From contig NZ_GG657757.1 of NCBI RefSeq assembly GCF_000158955.1, positions 3,878,877 to 3,915,574 on the forward strand: a stretch of DNA of 36,698 nt, written 5' to 3'. This stretch comes from Streptomyces viridochromogenes DSM 40736 (GTDB lineage Bacteria > Actinomycetota > Actinomycetes > Streptomycetales > Streptomycetaceae). Positions 14,984 to 23,639 of the stretch are shown in pieces; position 1 is the first letter of the stretch; each line of letters begins with the position of its first letter. The notes beneath the pieces are model-generated. The model had not been told where the DNA came from. It saw only the letters and a list, made by a program, of their open reading frames with translations, and did not search any database. Position numbers and translations under genes: made by a program.

Positions 14984-16215
14984 AGCTTGCGCCTCTTCTT
15001 CAGGTACGCCACCAGGTCGTCGTACATGCCGCCCTCGTTGGCGAACATGGCCACGTTCCGCGCCGAGGTGAACCACGGTTCGGCGGACGGCACGACGTCC
15101 TTCGCGGCGGCGAGCAGGTCCTTCATGTTGATCAGGCGAACGGTGCCGGTGCGCGCCGAGTCCAGCAGGGCCCGCTCGGCCGCCGCCTCGCAGACATGAG
15201 CCAGGTCAGCGCCGGACAGACCCTCGGTGCTCTTGACCAGCTTGCCCAGGTCGACGTTCTCGATGGGCCTGTCCCGCAGGTGGTACCGGAGGATCGTCTC
15301 CCGGGCGGGCCCGTCGGGCGGCAGTACCAGGATCGTCCGGTCCAGCCGGCCGGGACGGCGCAGGGCATTGTCCACGTCCCAGGGCACGTTGGTGGCCGCC
15401 AGCACGAACACGCCCTCGTTCGCGGCGGATTCGATGCCGTCCAGCTCGGTGAGCAGCTGGTTCACCGTGTTGCGCATCCCGCTGTGCGCGGTGCGGCTGC
15501 GTTTGGCGCCGAGGGCGTCCAGCTCGTCGAGGAAGACCACGCACGGCGCCTGCCGGCGGGCGGTCTCGAAGATCTCGTGCATGTTGCGCTCGGAGTTGCC
15601 GATCCACATGTCGAGCACGTCGTTGACCGACACGGACAGGAACGCGGCGCCGAGTTCACCGGCGACGGCCCGCGCGATGAACGTCTTGCCGCAGCCGGGC
15701 GGCCCGTACAGCAACAGCCCGCCGCGCAGGCTCTTGCCGTACAGCTTGCGCAGCTCGGGGTTGCGCAGGGGCGCCAGGAACGCGGCTTCCAGGCGGTCTT
15801 TCACGTCCCGCATGCCGCCGACGTCGTCCAGCCGAACCTCGCCGGGCGCCTCCACGTCCCATGCGTCGGCACCCGCGGAGTCGTCCTGCCCGTCCGCGCG
15901 GACCGGCGCCTCGACGAACCGCGGCGGCACCACGTCTCCGACCTGCTGCTCGGCGGCCTGCCAGTCGAACCCCCGCCGCTGGGCCGGGGGTTGAGCCGGC
16001 GAAGGGGCCGGCGCGCCCATCGCCCGGACCATCAGCTCCCGGGCCTGGGTGTCGCCCGGCGCGTGCTGGAGGGCCACGGCCGCCTCGGTGACGGCCTCGT
16101 CGGACCGGCCCGCGTCCAGCAGGAGCTGGGCCAGGTGCAACCGCAGGGGTACGTCGGCGGGGGCGGCGGCGACGGCGGTGCGCAGACTCTGTATGAGAGG
16201 GGGGTCGTCCGGCAT
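14980..16215 (-). CDS. AAA+ ATPase with N-terminal TPR-like helices
   Basis: This 411-residue protein starts MPDDPPLIQSLRTAVAAAPA. Residues 20-65 form a TPR-like pair (LRLHLAQLLLDAGRSDEAVT). A Pro/Asp-rich linker follows, then a Cdc48/Bcs1-type AAA module: LDDVGGMRDVKDRL, Walker A GPPGCGKTF (171-179), Walker B VVFLDELDALG, sensor 1 VLAATNVPWD, and an Arg-finger region ALRRPGRLDRTIL. The C-terminal GLSGADLAHVCEAAAERAL is the small helical lid. It probably remodels protein partners, with the coupled TPR membrane protein at 13859 as a likely anchor. TAGGCT (complement of 16223-16228) lies 7 bases before the ATG and there is no ribosome site, suggesting a leaderless mRNA. Confidence 0.9.
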   Translation of the reverse strand: MPDDPPLIQSLRTAVAAAPADVPLRLHLAQLLLDAGRSDEAVTEAAVALQHAPGDTQARELMVRAMGAPAPSPAQPPAQRRGFDWQAAEQQVGDVVPPRFVEAPVRADGQDDSAGADAWDVEAPGEVRLDDVGGMRDVKDRLEAAFLAPLRNPELRKLYGKSLRGGLLLYGPPGCGKTFIARAVAGELGAAFLSVSVNDVLDMWIGNSERNMHEIFETARRQAPCVVFLDELDALGAKRSRTAHSGMRNTVNQLLTELDGIESAANEGVFVLAATNVPWDVDNALRRPGRLDRTILVLPPDGPARETILRYHLRDRPIENVDLGKLVKSTEGLSGADLAHVCEAAAERALLDSARTGTVRLINMKDLLAAAKDVVPSAEPWFTSARNVAMFANEGGMYDDLVAYLKKRRKL

Positions 16216-16345
16216 GATCCACAGCCTACGCCCGCCGCCCGGCACCTCAGGCGCCCTCGTCGTCGCCGGTCCCAGGCTCCCACCGCAAGCCCTGCCCGCG
16301 TCGACGCGACCGGGACCGACAGCCGCTACGAGTTGGCACGGACCA

Positions 16346-16390
16346 CCCCTCAGGCCACCGCCCCTCAGGCCACCGCCCCTCAGGCCACCG
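16346..16390. repeat. 15-bp tandem repeat x 3 at the end of the MFS gene
   Basis: CCCCTCAGGCCACCG occurs three times in succession at 16346, 16361 and 16376. The third copy supplies the MFS stop codon (complement of 16380-16382) and its last residues, so the repeat grew outward from the coding end. Confidence 0.85.
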
Positions 16391-17687
16391 CCGCCACGGC
16401 CCCCGACCTCCGACGAATGACCAACGCCATCAACGCCGCCACCGCGCACAGTGCCCCCGACGCGTACCAGACCACATCGTAGGAGCCGAACGTGTCGCGG
16501 GCGACGCCGCCGAGGAAGGCGACGAGGGCCGCGCCGACCTGGTGGGAGGCGAGGACCCAGCCGAAGACGATCGCGCTGTCCTCGCCGTACTGTTCGCGGC
16601 ACAGGGCGAGGGTGGGCGGGACGGTGGCGACCCAGTCGAGGCCGTAGAAGACGATGAAGAAGATCATCGGCGGCTGCACGCTGGGCGTGACCAGCAGCAG
16701 CGGCAGGAACATCAACGACACGCCCCGCAGGGAGTAGTACACCGCGAGCAGCCGGCGGGCGTCGAAGCGGTCCGTGAACCAGCCGGAGGCGATCGTGCCG
16801 GCGACGTCGAAGACGCCGATCACCGCGAGCAGGGACGCGGCGGCCGTGATGGGCATGCCGTGGTCGTGGGCGGCGGGCACGAAGTGGGTCTGGATCAGGC
16901 CGTTGGTGGAGGCGCCGCAGATGGCGAAGGTGCCGGCGAGGAGCCAGAACGGGCCGGTGCGGGCTGCCGAGAGCAGGACGGACACCGCCCGGCGGGCGGC
17001 GCCGCGCACCGGTGCCGGCTTGGGCACGAACTCGGCCGCGCCGTAAGGCTTCTGGCCGACGTCGGCCGGGTGGTCGTGGAGGAGGAGCCACACGAAGGGG
17101 ACGACCGCGAGGGCGGCGAGGGCGACCGTCACCGCCGCCGGGCGCCACTCGTACCGGTCGACGATCCAGGACAGCAACGGCAGGAAGATCAGCTGGCCGG
17201 AGGCCGAGGCGGCGGTGAGGACGCCGCTGACCAGGCCGCGACGCTCGGTGAACCAGCGGTTGGTGACGGTCGCCGCGAAGGCCAGCGCCATGGAGCCGGA
17301 GCCCAGGCCGACCAGCAGGCCCCAGCACAGCATCAGCTGCCAGGCCGCCGTCATCCACACCGTCAGACCGGAGCCGAGGGCGATCACCGTCAGCGCGACC
17401 GCGACGACCCGCCGGATGCCGAAGCGGTCCATCAGGGCCGCCGCGAACGGGGCCGTCAGACCGTAGAGGGCGAGGTTGACGGAGACGGCGGCGCCGATCG
17501 TGCCGCGGGACCAGCCGAACTCGTCGTGGAGGGGGTCGATGAGCAGGCCCGGCACGGATCGGAAGGCCGCGGCTCCGATGATCGTCACGAAGGTGACGGC
17601 GGCGACGAACCAGGCCCGGTGTACGCGTCGGCGGCCCGGCTTCTGCGGCTGCTGTACGGCTGCTGGGGCTTCGCTTGTCTGGGTCAC
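16380..17687 (-). CDS. MFS transporter, monocarboxylate/oxalate-formate antiporter-like
   Basis: This 435-residue protein starts at a GTG and has about 12 hydrophobic segments. The first half carries FVTIIGAAAFRSVPGLLIDP, LHDEFGWSRGTIGAAVSVNL, the loop PFAAALMDRFGIRRVV (MFS loop 2-3 motif) and LMLCWGLLVGLGSGSMALAF followed by NRWFTERRGLVSGVL. The second half carries AVIGVFDVAGTIASGWFTDR and FFIVFYGLDWVATVPP. The WSR..IG and WFxxRRGLxxG motifs are typical of the monocarboxylate-transporter-like branch (TC 2.A.1.13/11), so the substrate is likely a carboxylic acid. It is divergent from a GlxA-type AraC regulator 71 bases away, which I infer to be its regulator. It has no shared catabolic operator. 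Confidence 0.9.
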   Translation of the reverse strand: MTQTSEAPAAVQQPQKPGRRRVHRAWFVAAVTFVTIIGAAAFRSVPGLLIDPLHDEFGWSRGTIGAAVSVNLALYGLTAPFAAALMDRFGIRRVVAVALTVIALGSGLTVWMTAAWQLMLCWGLLVGLGSGSMALAFAATVTNRWFTERRGLVSGVLTAASASGQLIFLPLLSWIVDRYEWRPAAVTVALAALAVVPFVWLLLHDHPADVGQKPYGAAEFVPKPAPVRGAARRAVSVLLSAARTGPFWLLAGTFAICGASTNGLIQTHFVPAAHDHGMPITAAASLLAVIGVFDVAGTIASGWFTDRFDARRLLAVYYSLRGVSLMFLPLLLVTPSVQPPMIFFIVFYGLDWVATVPPTLALCREQYGEDSAIVFGWVLASHQVGAALVAFLGGVARDTFGSYDVVWYASGALCAVAALMALVIRRRSGAVAAVA

Positions 17688-17746
17688 GCCATAGAGCTTC
17701 CGGTCTGTGACGCGGCGTATCGAGTGGCCCGGAGGACAGCGTTCGT

Positions 17747-17752
17747 TAGGAT
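17747..17752 (+). promoter_or_regulatory. candidate leaderless -10 box of the GlxA-type regulator
   Basis: TAGGAT ends 6 bases before the ATG at 17759, and no ribosome site lies between. This is the spacing of a leaderless transcript. The -35 region is not recognisable. Confidence 0.4.
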
Positions 17753-17758
17753 CGGGCC

Positions 17759-18784
17759 ATGGCAGCAGCGACCTCGACCTCCACCGGCTTCCGCCCCCAC
17801 CGCGTCGTCGTCCTCGCGCTCGACGGGCTGCTCCCCTTCGAGCTGGGCATCCCGCACCGCATCTTCGGCCGCCCGAAGGACGCCCGGGGACGGCATCTGT
17901 ACGAGGTCGTCACCTGCTCGGTCCGGCCGCCGGGCCCGGTCGAGACGGACGCCGACTTCGCCATCCACGTCGCGCACGGCCCGGAGGCCCTGGCCACCGC
18001 GGACACGGTGATCGTCCCGGCGTCGTACGAGCTCGGCCCGGTCTACGAGGAGGGCGTGCTGACCGACGAACTGGCCGCCGCCCTCACCCACCTGCGCCCC
18101 GGCGCCCGGCTCGCCTCCATCTGCACCGGCGTGTACGTCCTCGCCGCCGCCGGCTTCCTCGACGGCCGGCCCGCCACCACGCACTGGTCCGACGCCGAGC
18201 GCCTCCAGCGGCTCTTCCCGCGGGTCGACGTCGACCCGGACGTGCTGTTCATCGACGACGGCGACGTGCTGACCTCCGCCGGTGTCGCGGCCGGCATCGA
18301 TCTGTGCCTGCACATCGTGCGCCGCGACCACGGCTCCGCCGTCGCCAACGACGTGGCCCGCCGTACGGTCGTGCCGCCGCACCGCGACGGCGGGCAGGCG
18401 CAGTACATCGCGCGGCCGGTGCCCGATCCGCAGCAGGCGTCCACCACCGCCGCCCGCGCCTGGGCCCTGGGCCGCCTCCACGAGCCGATCCAGCTGCGCG
18501 ACATGGCCGCCCAGGAGGCCATGTCGGTCCGCACCTTCACCCGCCGCTTCCGCGAGGAGACCGGCGTGAGCCCCGGCCAGTGGCTCACCCAGCAGCGCGT
18601 GGAACGGGCCCGGCATCTGCTGGAGTCCACCGACCGCTCCGTCGACCAGGTGGCCCACGACGCCGGCTTCGGCACGGCCCAGTCGATGCGCCAGCACATG
18701 CAGGCGGCGCTGGGCGTCACCCCCACCGCCTACCGTCGGACCTTCCGGACCGGCAAAGACCGGGCGGCGGCCCTCAGAAACTGA
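17759..18784 (+). CDS. GlxA/FtrA-family AraC-type transcriptional regulator (DJ-1/PfpI domain plus HTH)
   Basis: This 341-residue protein has a DJ-1/PfpI-like N-terminal domain (RVVVLALDGLLPFELGIPHR, then ARLASICTGVYVLAAAGFLD with the nucleophile-elbow Cys). An HWSDAERLQRLFP segment follows, typical of GlxA/FtrA regulators. The C-terminus is a two-helix-turn-helix AraC domain: DMAAQEAMSVRTFTRRFREE, then ARHLLESTDRSVDQVAHDAG and FGTAQSMRQHMQAALGVTPT. It is divergent from the MFS gene and probably controls it. AraC dimers usually bind direct repeats, so this protein is an unlikely reader of the palindromic operator found elsewhere in the window. Confidence 0.92.
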   Translation: MAAATSTSTGFRPHRVVVLALDGLLPFELGIPHRIFGRPKDARGRHLYEVVTCSVRPPGPVETDADFAIHVAHGPEALATADTVIVPASYELGPVYEEGVLTDELAAALTHLRPGARLASICTGVYVLAAAGFLDGRPATTHWSDAERLQRLFPRVDVDPDVLFIDDGDVLTSAGVAAGIDLCLHIVRRDHGSAVANDVARRTVVPPHRDGGQAQYIARPVPDPQQASTTAARAWALGRLHEPIQLRDMAAQEAMSVRTFTRRFREETGVSPGQWLTQQRVERARHLLESTDRSVDQVAHDAGFGTAQSMRQHMQAALGVTPTAYRRTFRTGKDRAAALRN

Positions 18785-18786
18785 GG
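18772..18786. terminator. possible bidirectional hairpin between convergent genes
   Basis: CCTCAG-AAA-CTGAGG forms a perfect 6-bp stem with a 3-base loop. It overlaps the stop codon of the AraC gene and lies 12 bases from the end of the convergent alcohol dehydrogenase gene. There is no U tract. Confidence 0.45.
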
Positions 18787-18797
18787 TGCCCCGGCCC

Positions 18798-19847
18798 TCA
18801 GAAGGTGAGAACCGCCCGCGCCACCCGCCCCGCCTCCGCGTCCTGCGCCGCCTTCTCGAAGTCCTCGACGGGATAGGTCCGGGTGACCAGTTCGTCGAGG
18901 AGCAGGCGGCCTTCGCGGTACAGCTCGGCGTACAGGGCGATGTCGCGCTGCGGCCGGGAGGAGCCGTAGCGGCAGCCCAGGATGGACTTGTCCAGGTACA
19001 TCGACGAGACGCGGAAGGACGCCTCGGCGGTGGCCGGGGGCACGCCGAGGAGGATCGCCTGCCCGTGCCGGTCCAGTGCGTCGATCGCCTGGCGGATCAG
19101 CTCCACCCGGCCGACGCACTCGAAGGCGTGGTCCGCGCCCGTGGGGAGGATGTCGCGCACGCCCTCGGCCGAGGTGAGGAAGTGGGTCGCGCCGAACCGG
19201 CGTGCCGTCTCCTCCTTCGCCGGATTGGCGTCGACGGCCACGATCCGCAGGGCACCCGCGAGCCGCGCGCCCTGCAGCACGTTCAGCCCGATGCCGCCCG
19301 CCCCGATCACCAGGACGCTGTCTCCCCGGTCCACCCGCGCCCGGTTGAGTACGGCACCGACTCCCGTCAGGACGCCGCATCCGATCAGCGCGGCCGACGG
19401 CAGCGGAACGTCCTCAGGGATCCGCACCGCCTGTACGGCCTTGACGACCGTGCGCTCGGCGAAGGCGGAGTTGGCGGCGAACTGGTGGACGGGCGCTCCG
19501 CCAAGGCTGAACGGCCGGCCCGGGCGCCCGATCGCCTGCCGGCACATCGTGGGCCGGCCCCGGTCGCACTCCGCGCACGCGCCGCAGTTCGCGAGGGTGG
19601 ACAGCGCGACATGGTCACCGGGCACCACATGGGTGACGCCCGCCCCCACCGCCTCCACGACGCCCGCCCCCTCATGGCCCAGCACCACGGGAACGGGGAA
19701 CGGTATGGTCCCGTCCACCACCGACAGATCGCTGTGGCACAGCCCCGCCGCCGAGATCGCGACCCGCACCTCCCCCGGCCCCGGCTCCCGCACCTGAAGG
19801 TCCGTGACGACCCGGACCCGCTTCCCGTCGTAGATCACGCCTCGCAT
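18798..19847 (-). CDS. zinc-dependent alcohol dehydrogenase (MDR superfamily)
   Basis: This 349-residue protein begins MRGVIYDGKRVRVVTDLQVR. Catalytic-zinc residues appear in GLCHSDLSV (Cys), LGHEGAGVVEAVG (His-Glu) and LIGCGVLTGVGAVL (Cys). The structural zinc loop is NCGACAECDRGRPTMC with four Cys. The coenzyme motif is VLVIGAGGIGLNVLQGARLA followed by IVAVD, so NAD(H) is likely. The protein resembles class III-like actinobacterial alcohol dehydrogenases and would oxidise a primary or secondary alcohol of the degraded compound. Its ATG overlaps the stop of the upstream acyl-CoA dehydrogenase gene (ATGA), giving a two-gene unit. No shared operator is seen in front of that unit. Confidence 0.92.
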   Translation of the reverse strand: MRGVIYDGKRVRVVTDLQVREPGPGEVRVAISAAGLCHSDLSVVDGTIPFPVPVVLGHEGAGVVEAVGAGVTHVVPGDHVALSTLANCGACAECDRGRPTMCRQAIGRPGRPFSLGGAPVHQFAANSAFAERTVVKAVQAVRIPEDVPLPSAALIGCGVLTGVGAVLNRARVDRGDSVLVIGAGGIGLNVLQGARLAGALRIVAVDANPAKEETARRFGATHFLTSAEGVRDILPTGADHAFECVGRVELIRQAIDALDRHGQAILLGVPPATAEASFRVSSMYLDKSILGCRYGSSRPQRDIALYAELYREGRLLLDELVTRTYPVEDFEKAAQDAEAGRVARAVLTF

Positions 19848-20995
19848 CACACGGCCCCCTTGGGCTCCCTGGGCAGACCGAGCACGCGCTCGGCGATGAT
19901 CGTGCGCTGGATCTGGTCCGAGCCGCCGTAGATCGTGTCGGCCCGGGAGAAGAGGAACAGGTGCTGCGCCGCGTCCAGTTCGTACGGCGACGAGGCCGAC
20001 CAGTCGGCCGGTGCCACGCTCGCGGCCGCGCCCCGCACCAGCACCGCCAGCTCCCCGAGCCGCTGATGCCAGCCGGCCCACAGCAGCTTGGCCACACTGG
20101 GCGCGCCCGGGCCACCGGAACCCCCCAGCGTCCGCAGGGCGTTCCAGCGCATGGTGCGCAGTTCGGCCCACTGCCGCACGAGCCGTTCCCGTACGACGGG
20201 ATCCCGCGCGGCTCCCGTCTCCACGGCCGTACGCACCACGTCGCGCAGTTCCTCGGCGAACCCGATCTGCTGGGCCAGCGTGGACACGCCCCGCTCGAAG
20301 CCGAGGAGGCTCATGGCGACGCGCCAGCCGTCGCCCTCGCGGCCGACGACGCACTCCGCGTGCGCGCCGTCGAAGAAGACCTCGTTGAAGTCGCTGGTGC
20401 CCGTCATCTGCCGGATGGGGCGCACCTCGATCCGGCCGGGCTGGTCCATGGGGACGAGGAGGAAGCTCAGTCCGTGGTGCCGCTTCGACCCGGGCTCGGT
20501 GCGGGCCAGGACGAAGCACCAGTCGGCCTCGCGGGCGAGTGACGTCCAGACCTTCTGGCCGGTGACGCGATGGGTGCGGCCGTCCGGTTGGCGCACGGCC
20601 GTCGTACGGATGCCCGCCAGGTCCGAACCGGCGCCGGGTTCGCTGTAGCCCTGGCACCAGAGTTCCTCGCCGGCGGCGATCGGGGGGAGGAAGCGGGACT
20701 TCTGCTCGTCGGTGCCGTGGGCCAGGAGGGTGGGAGCGAGGAGGTTCTCCCCGATGTGCCCGGAGCGCGGAGGAGCGGCCGACCGGGCGTACTCCTCGGC
20801 CCAGGCGACCTGCTGGGTGAGGGTGGCCCGCCGATTCCCGTACCCGGAGGCCTCCCACCCGATCCCGATCCAGCCGGCGGCCCCGAGGGTCCGCTCCCAG
20901 CTTCGCCGGTCGGTCACCCCTCCGACGTTCTCGGCAAGCCAGCTCCGAGCCTCGTCCCGAAACGCTTGGTCCTCTTGACCGAATCCGAAGTCCAC
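19847..20995 (-). CDS. acyl-CoA dehydrogenase, large-subunit type
   Basis: From the GTG at 20995 the protein has 382 residues. An AAGGCGG ribosome site precedes it, and an in-frame ATG at 21031 is the alternative start. FAD and substrate motifs are WCQGYSEPGAGSDLAGIRT, VTGQKVWTSLAREADWCFVL and the C-terminal YGGSDQIQRTIIAERVLGLP. At the position of the catalytic Glu of MCAD (YEGTSQIQ) there is Gly. A Glu is present in LLGFERGVST, the region where heteromeric actinobacterial dehydrogenases of the FadE26/ChsE4 type place their base. I therefore infer the alpha subunit of an alpha/beta enzyme. No beta gene adjoins it, and the left-edge gene could be its partner. Downstream and coupled is a Zn alcohol dehydrogenase. 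Confidence 0.9.
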   Translation of the reverse strand: MDFGFGQEDQAFRDEARSWLAENVGGVTDRRSWERTLGAAGWIGIGWEASGYGNRRATLTQQVAWAEEYARSAAPPRSGHIGENLLAPTLLAHGTDEQKSRFLPPIAAGEELWCQGYSEPGAGSDLAGIRTTAVRQPDGRTHRVTGQKVWTSLAREADWCFVLARTEPGSKRHHGLSFLLVPMDQPGRIEVRPIRQMTGTSDFNEVFFDGAHAECVVGREGDGWRVAMSLLGFERGVSTLAQQIGFAEELRDVVRTAVETGAARDPVVRERLVRQWAELRTMRWNALRTLGGSGGPGAPSVAKLLWAGWHQRLGELAVLVRGAAASVAPADWSASSPYELDAAQHLFLFSRADTIYGGSDQIQRTIIAERVLGLPREPKGAV

Positions 20996-21130
20996 GGTCG
21001 CCGCCTTGGATCGAAGTGACTGCCCGATCACGCTGAGCCGGGGCGGGCGCGCAACCCGGCGCTACAGGGTGCCGCCCGCGCCCACCCGTGCCGCCCCAGC
21101 GGCACGACTGCCCGCGGACCAACACCCCCA

Positions 21131-21230
21131 TAGGGGCGCGGGGAACTGCGCGAACAACCACACACAACCCGCACCCGCCGAACAACACACACCAGCCCAA
21201 AGGGGCGCGGGGAACTGCGCGACCAGCCAC
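21131..21230. repeat. two direct copies of a Streptomyces-type interspersed repeat
   Basis: AGGGGCGCGGGGAACTGCGC occurs at 21132 and 21201, each followed by GA(A/C)CA(A/G)CCA and then by CCCGCACCCGCCGAAC. I associate this sequence with an intergenic element common in Streptomyces genomes. It contains GCGC...GCGC inverted segments that can fold. It fills most of the 270-base gap between the acyl-CoA dehydrogenase start and the SDR stop. Confidence 0.75.
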
Positions 21231-21269
21231 AACGAAACCCGCACCCGCCGAACCACACGCACCCCCGAG

Positions 21270-22184
21270 CTACTGGGCGTTGGGCCTCCGCCCCTCCCCC
21301 GCCGCCCTCTCCATCTCCCCGACCCGCTCCAGCATCGGCATCACATCCACCCCCACCGACCCGGGCAGAAACTCCGCGATCCGTTCCACGGTCCACCCCT
21401 CGGCGGCATACGCGGCACGCAACTCCCTGGGCTGCGCCCACACCGCGATCTTCGCCCCGGCGACCGTGTACACCTGCCCGGTGATCCCCTGCCGGGCGGC
21501 CTCGCCCGACAGCAGGTACACCACCAGCGCGGCGACGTCCTCCGGCTCGCCGATCTCCGCCAGTTCGACCGGCACCCCCGCCGACATCCGGGTCCGGGCG
21601 ACCGGCGCCACCGCGTTCGCGGTCACCCCGTACTTGTGCAGCCCCAGTGCGGCACTGCGCACCAGGGAGATGATCCCGCCCTTCGCGGCGCTGTAGTTGG
21701 CCTGGGAGACCGACCCCTGGTGGTTGCCGCTGGTGAACCCGATCAGCGTCCCCGCCCGCTGCCTCCGCATCACCGCCGAGGCGGCCCGGAACACCGTGAA
21801 CGTGCCTTTCAGATGCGTCGCGACGACCGGGTCCCACTCCTCCTCGGTCATGTTGAACAGCATCCGCTCGCGCAGGATCCCGGCCACGCAGACCACACCG
21901 TCGAGCCGCCCGTACGACGACAGCGCCACGTCGACGACCCGCTGCCCGCCCGCCATGGTGGAGACGTCGTCGGCGACCGCCACCGCGTGCCCGCCCGCCG
22001 CCTCGATCTCCTTGGCCACCGCCTCGGCGACCTCGCTCGTCGGCGAGGCCCCGTCGACCGCCACGCCGTAGTCGTTGACGACGACCTTCGCCCCCTCGGC
22101 CGCCGCCGCGAGCGCGACCGCCCGGCCGATGCCCCGCCCCGCGCCGGTGACGGCGACGACCTTGCCCGCCAAGAAGTTCCCCAC
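21270..22184 (-). CDS. short-chain dehydrogenase/reductase, likely 3-hydroxyacyl-CoA dehydrogenase-like
   Basis: This 304-residue protein starts at a GTG behind GGAAGGGG. It has the SDR cofactor motif VVAVTGAGRGIGRAVALA (about residues 9-26), KVVVNDYGVAVDG, GVVCVAGI in place of NNAG, and the active site Ser of IGFTSGNHQGS with YSAAKGG (Tyr-x3-Lys). VVVNDYG and the C-terminal extension of about 40 residues after VAGAKIAVWAQP resemble the dehydrogenase part of peroxisomal multifunctional enzyme type 2 (17beta-HSD4) and its actinobacterial single-domain relatives, which oxidise 3-hydroxyacyl-CoA. Operator site 7 lies 26 bases upstream, and the divergent neighbour is a cyclase-family hydrolase. 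Confidence 0.9.
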   Translation of the reverse strand: MGNFLAGKVVAVTGAGRGIGRAVALAAAAEGAKVVVNDYGVAVDGASPTSEVAEAVAKEIEAAGGHAVAVADDVSTMAGGQRVVDVALSSYGRLDGVVCVAGILRERMLFNMTEEEWDPVVATHLKGTFTVFRAASAVMRRQRAGTLIGFTSGNHQGSVSQANYSAAKGGIISLVRSAALGLHKYGVTANAVAPVARTRMSAGVPVELAEIGEPEDVAALVVYLLSGEAARQGITGQVYTVAGAKIAVWAQPRELRAAYAAEGWTVERIAEFLPGSVGVDVMPMLERVGEMERAAGEGRRPNAQ

Positions 22185-22209
22185 GCCCGGCCCCTTCCCG
22201 TCCCACGGT

Positions 22210-22228
22210 TTCTGACGGACCGTTAGAT
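22210..22228. promoter_or_regulatory. operator site 7 of the shared palindrome (SDR side)
   Basis: TTCTGACG-GAC-CGTTAGAT. The TCTGACG arm is perfect and the other arm has one change. It is in the divergent SDR/cyclase promoter region. Confidence 0.75.
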
Positions 22229-22243
22229 TTAGCAGACGTCCGA

Positions 22244-22262
22244 ATTCTACGACCCGTCAGAT
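22244..22262. promoter_or_regulatory. operator site 8 of the shared palindrome (degenerate, cyclase side)
   Basis: The right arm CGTCAGAT is perfect, but the left arm reads ATTCTACG. It is 29 bases before the cyclase ATG and its centre is 34 bases from that of site 7. On the minus strand TAGAAT (complement of 22244-22249) could be the -10 box of the SDR gene. Confidence 0.5.
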
Positions 22263-22290
22263 ACCGGAAGACAAGCCCCGGGGAGGACTC

Positions 22291-23217
22291 ATGTCGCTGC
22301 CGGACGCGTTCCACGACATCGCGGGGCGCGTGAACAACTGGGGCCGTTGGGGTGCCGACGACGAGCTCGGCACACTGAACCTGATCACCGACGAGGTCGT
22401 ACGGGAAGCCGCGGCGACGGTCCGCACCGGACGGAGAATCCCGCTCGCGCTCCCCCTGCGGCGCGACGGCGTGCAGACGGGGATGATCCCGGGGCGGATC
22501 GACCCGCTGCACGTCATGGTGCAGATCAACCAGGAGCTCTTCGGCCCGGGCACGGTCGCGTGCAGCGACGACATCGTGACCATGGGGCTCCAGGCGGCCA
22601 CCCACTGGGACGCGCTGCCGCACGTCTCCCACTCGGGCCGGATCTACAACGGCCGCCCCGCGGACACCATCACCCCGCACGACGGCGCCGAGTTCAGCGG
22701 TATCGACAGGGTCCGGCGGCTCGTGTCGCGAGGTGTGCTGCTCGACGTCGCCCGCGCCCGGGGCACGGACCGGCTCGACGGCGGGTACGCCGTCACGCCC
22801 GAGGACCTGGACGCCGCCGAGGAGTTCGCCGGTACGCGGGTACGGGCCGGTGACATCGTGCTCGTACGGACCGGGCAGGTCCAGTTCTGTCTCGCCGGGG
22901 ACCGGCACGCCTACGCCTACCCGTCGCCGGGGCTGTCGATCCGAACGCCGGAGTGGTTCCACGCACGCGACGTCGCGGCCGTCGCCAACGACACCCTCAC
23001 CTTCGAGGTGTTCCCGCCCGAGGTGGAGGGCCTGTGGCTGCCGGTGCACGCCCTGCATCTCGTGGAGATGGGGATGCCGCAGGGCCAGAACTGGAATCTC
23101 GAAAAGTTGTCCACAGCCTGTGGAGAAACGGGCCGCTACACCTTCCTGCTCGCGGCGACACCCGAGCCGTTCACGGGGGCGACCGGCGCCCCGGTGGCGC
23201 CGGTCGCCGTCCTGTAG
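22291..23217 (+). CDS. cyclase family protein (kynurenine formamidase-like metal hydrolase)
   Basis: This 308-residue protein begins MSLPDAFHDIAGRVNNWGRW and continues GADDELGTLNLITDEVVREA, the start of the large-type cyclase family. The metal-binding motif of the family (H-x-G-T-H-x-D-x-x-x-H) appears as QAATHWDALPHVSHSGRIYN (about residue 103), and a second conserved block is VRAGDIVLVRTGQVQF. Later, WNLEKLSTACGETGRYTFLL completes the family pattern. The characterised relatives are kynurenine formamidase and isatin hydrolase, which open amides with Mn or Zn, so a hydrolytic ring-opening or deacylating step is plausible. A GGGGAGGAC ribosome site is well placed. It is divergent from the SDR gene and shares operator sites 7 and 8. 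Confidence 0.9.
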   Translation: MSLPDAFHDIAGRVNNWGRWGADDELGTLNLITDEVVREAAATVRTGRRIPLALPLRRDGVQTGMIPGRIDPLHVMVQINQELFGPGTVACSDDIVTMGLQAATHWDALPHVSHSGRIYNGRPADTITPHDGAEFSGIDRVRRLVSRGVLLDVARARGTDRLDGGYAVTPEDLDAAEEFAGTRVRAGDIVLVRTGQVQFCLAGDRHAYAYPSPGLSIRTPEWFHARDVAAVANDTLTFEVFPPEVEGLWLPVHALHLVEMGMPQGQNWNLEKLSTACGETGRYTFLLAATPEPFTGATGAPVAPVAVL

Positions 23218-23639
23218 GCCCTGCCGGGTCCACCTGCCACTCCGGCCCGCTGAAGCTGGATGGCGGCGCCGCGCTGCGCGCCCCGAGCACGGCCGCGCGC
23301 GCCGCCACCCGACTCCGGCGCTCCCGCCCCGGCTCCCCTACCCCTGAGGAAGCCGACGCCGAGTCACGACTCACACTCGCCGAGGGCCTCCGTCCGGTGA
23401 GGTCCTCGCCGTCCCCTCACGGCGAATCGCTGAACACAAGCGTGAGCACATGGTCACGAGGCGTCAACACCCGTTCGGCGGTTTGTTGTCCTATGCGGCA
23501 TTTACCGTAGGTGCGCACGGGAGCACGTCCCGGCGCATCGCATCACGCCATGTCCAAAACGGCCACCCCGCCGTGCACCCGTGCCCCGGCCCCGCCGCAA
23601 CCTCGCGTGGCATGTGCCCCGCACGCCGTGCTCGCCGCC
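23218..23639. other. intergenic gap between the cyclase and ATP-binding protein genes
   Basis: About 420 bases between two convergent genes. No reading frame with family resemblance is seen on either strand. The part at 23440-23530 is lower in GC than its surroundings, and no clear promoter or hairpin was identified. Confidence 0.5.

Noticed and set aside
17759..18784. The GlxA-type regulator as the reader of the shared palindrome
   Set aside because: AraC-type proteins usually bind direct repeats, and no copy of the palindrome is in its own or the MFS promoter.
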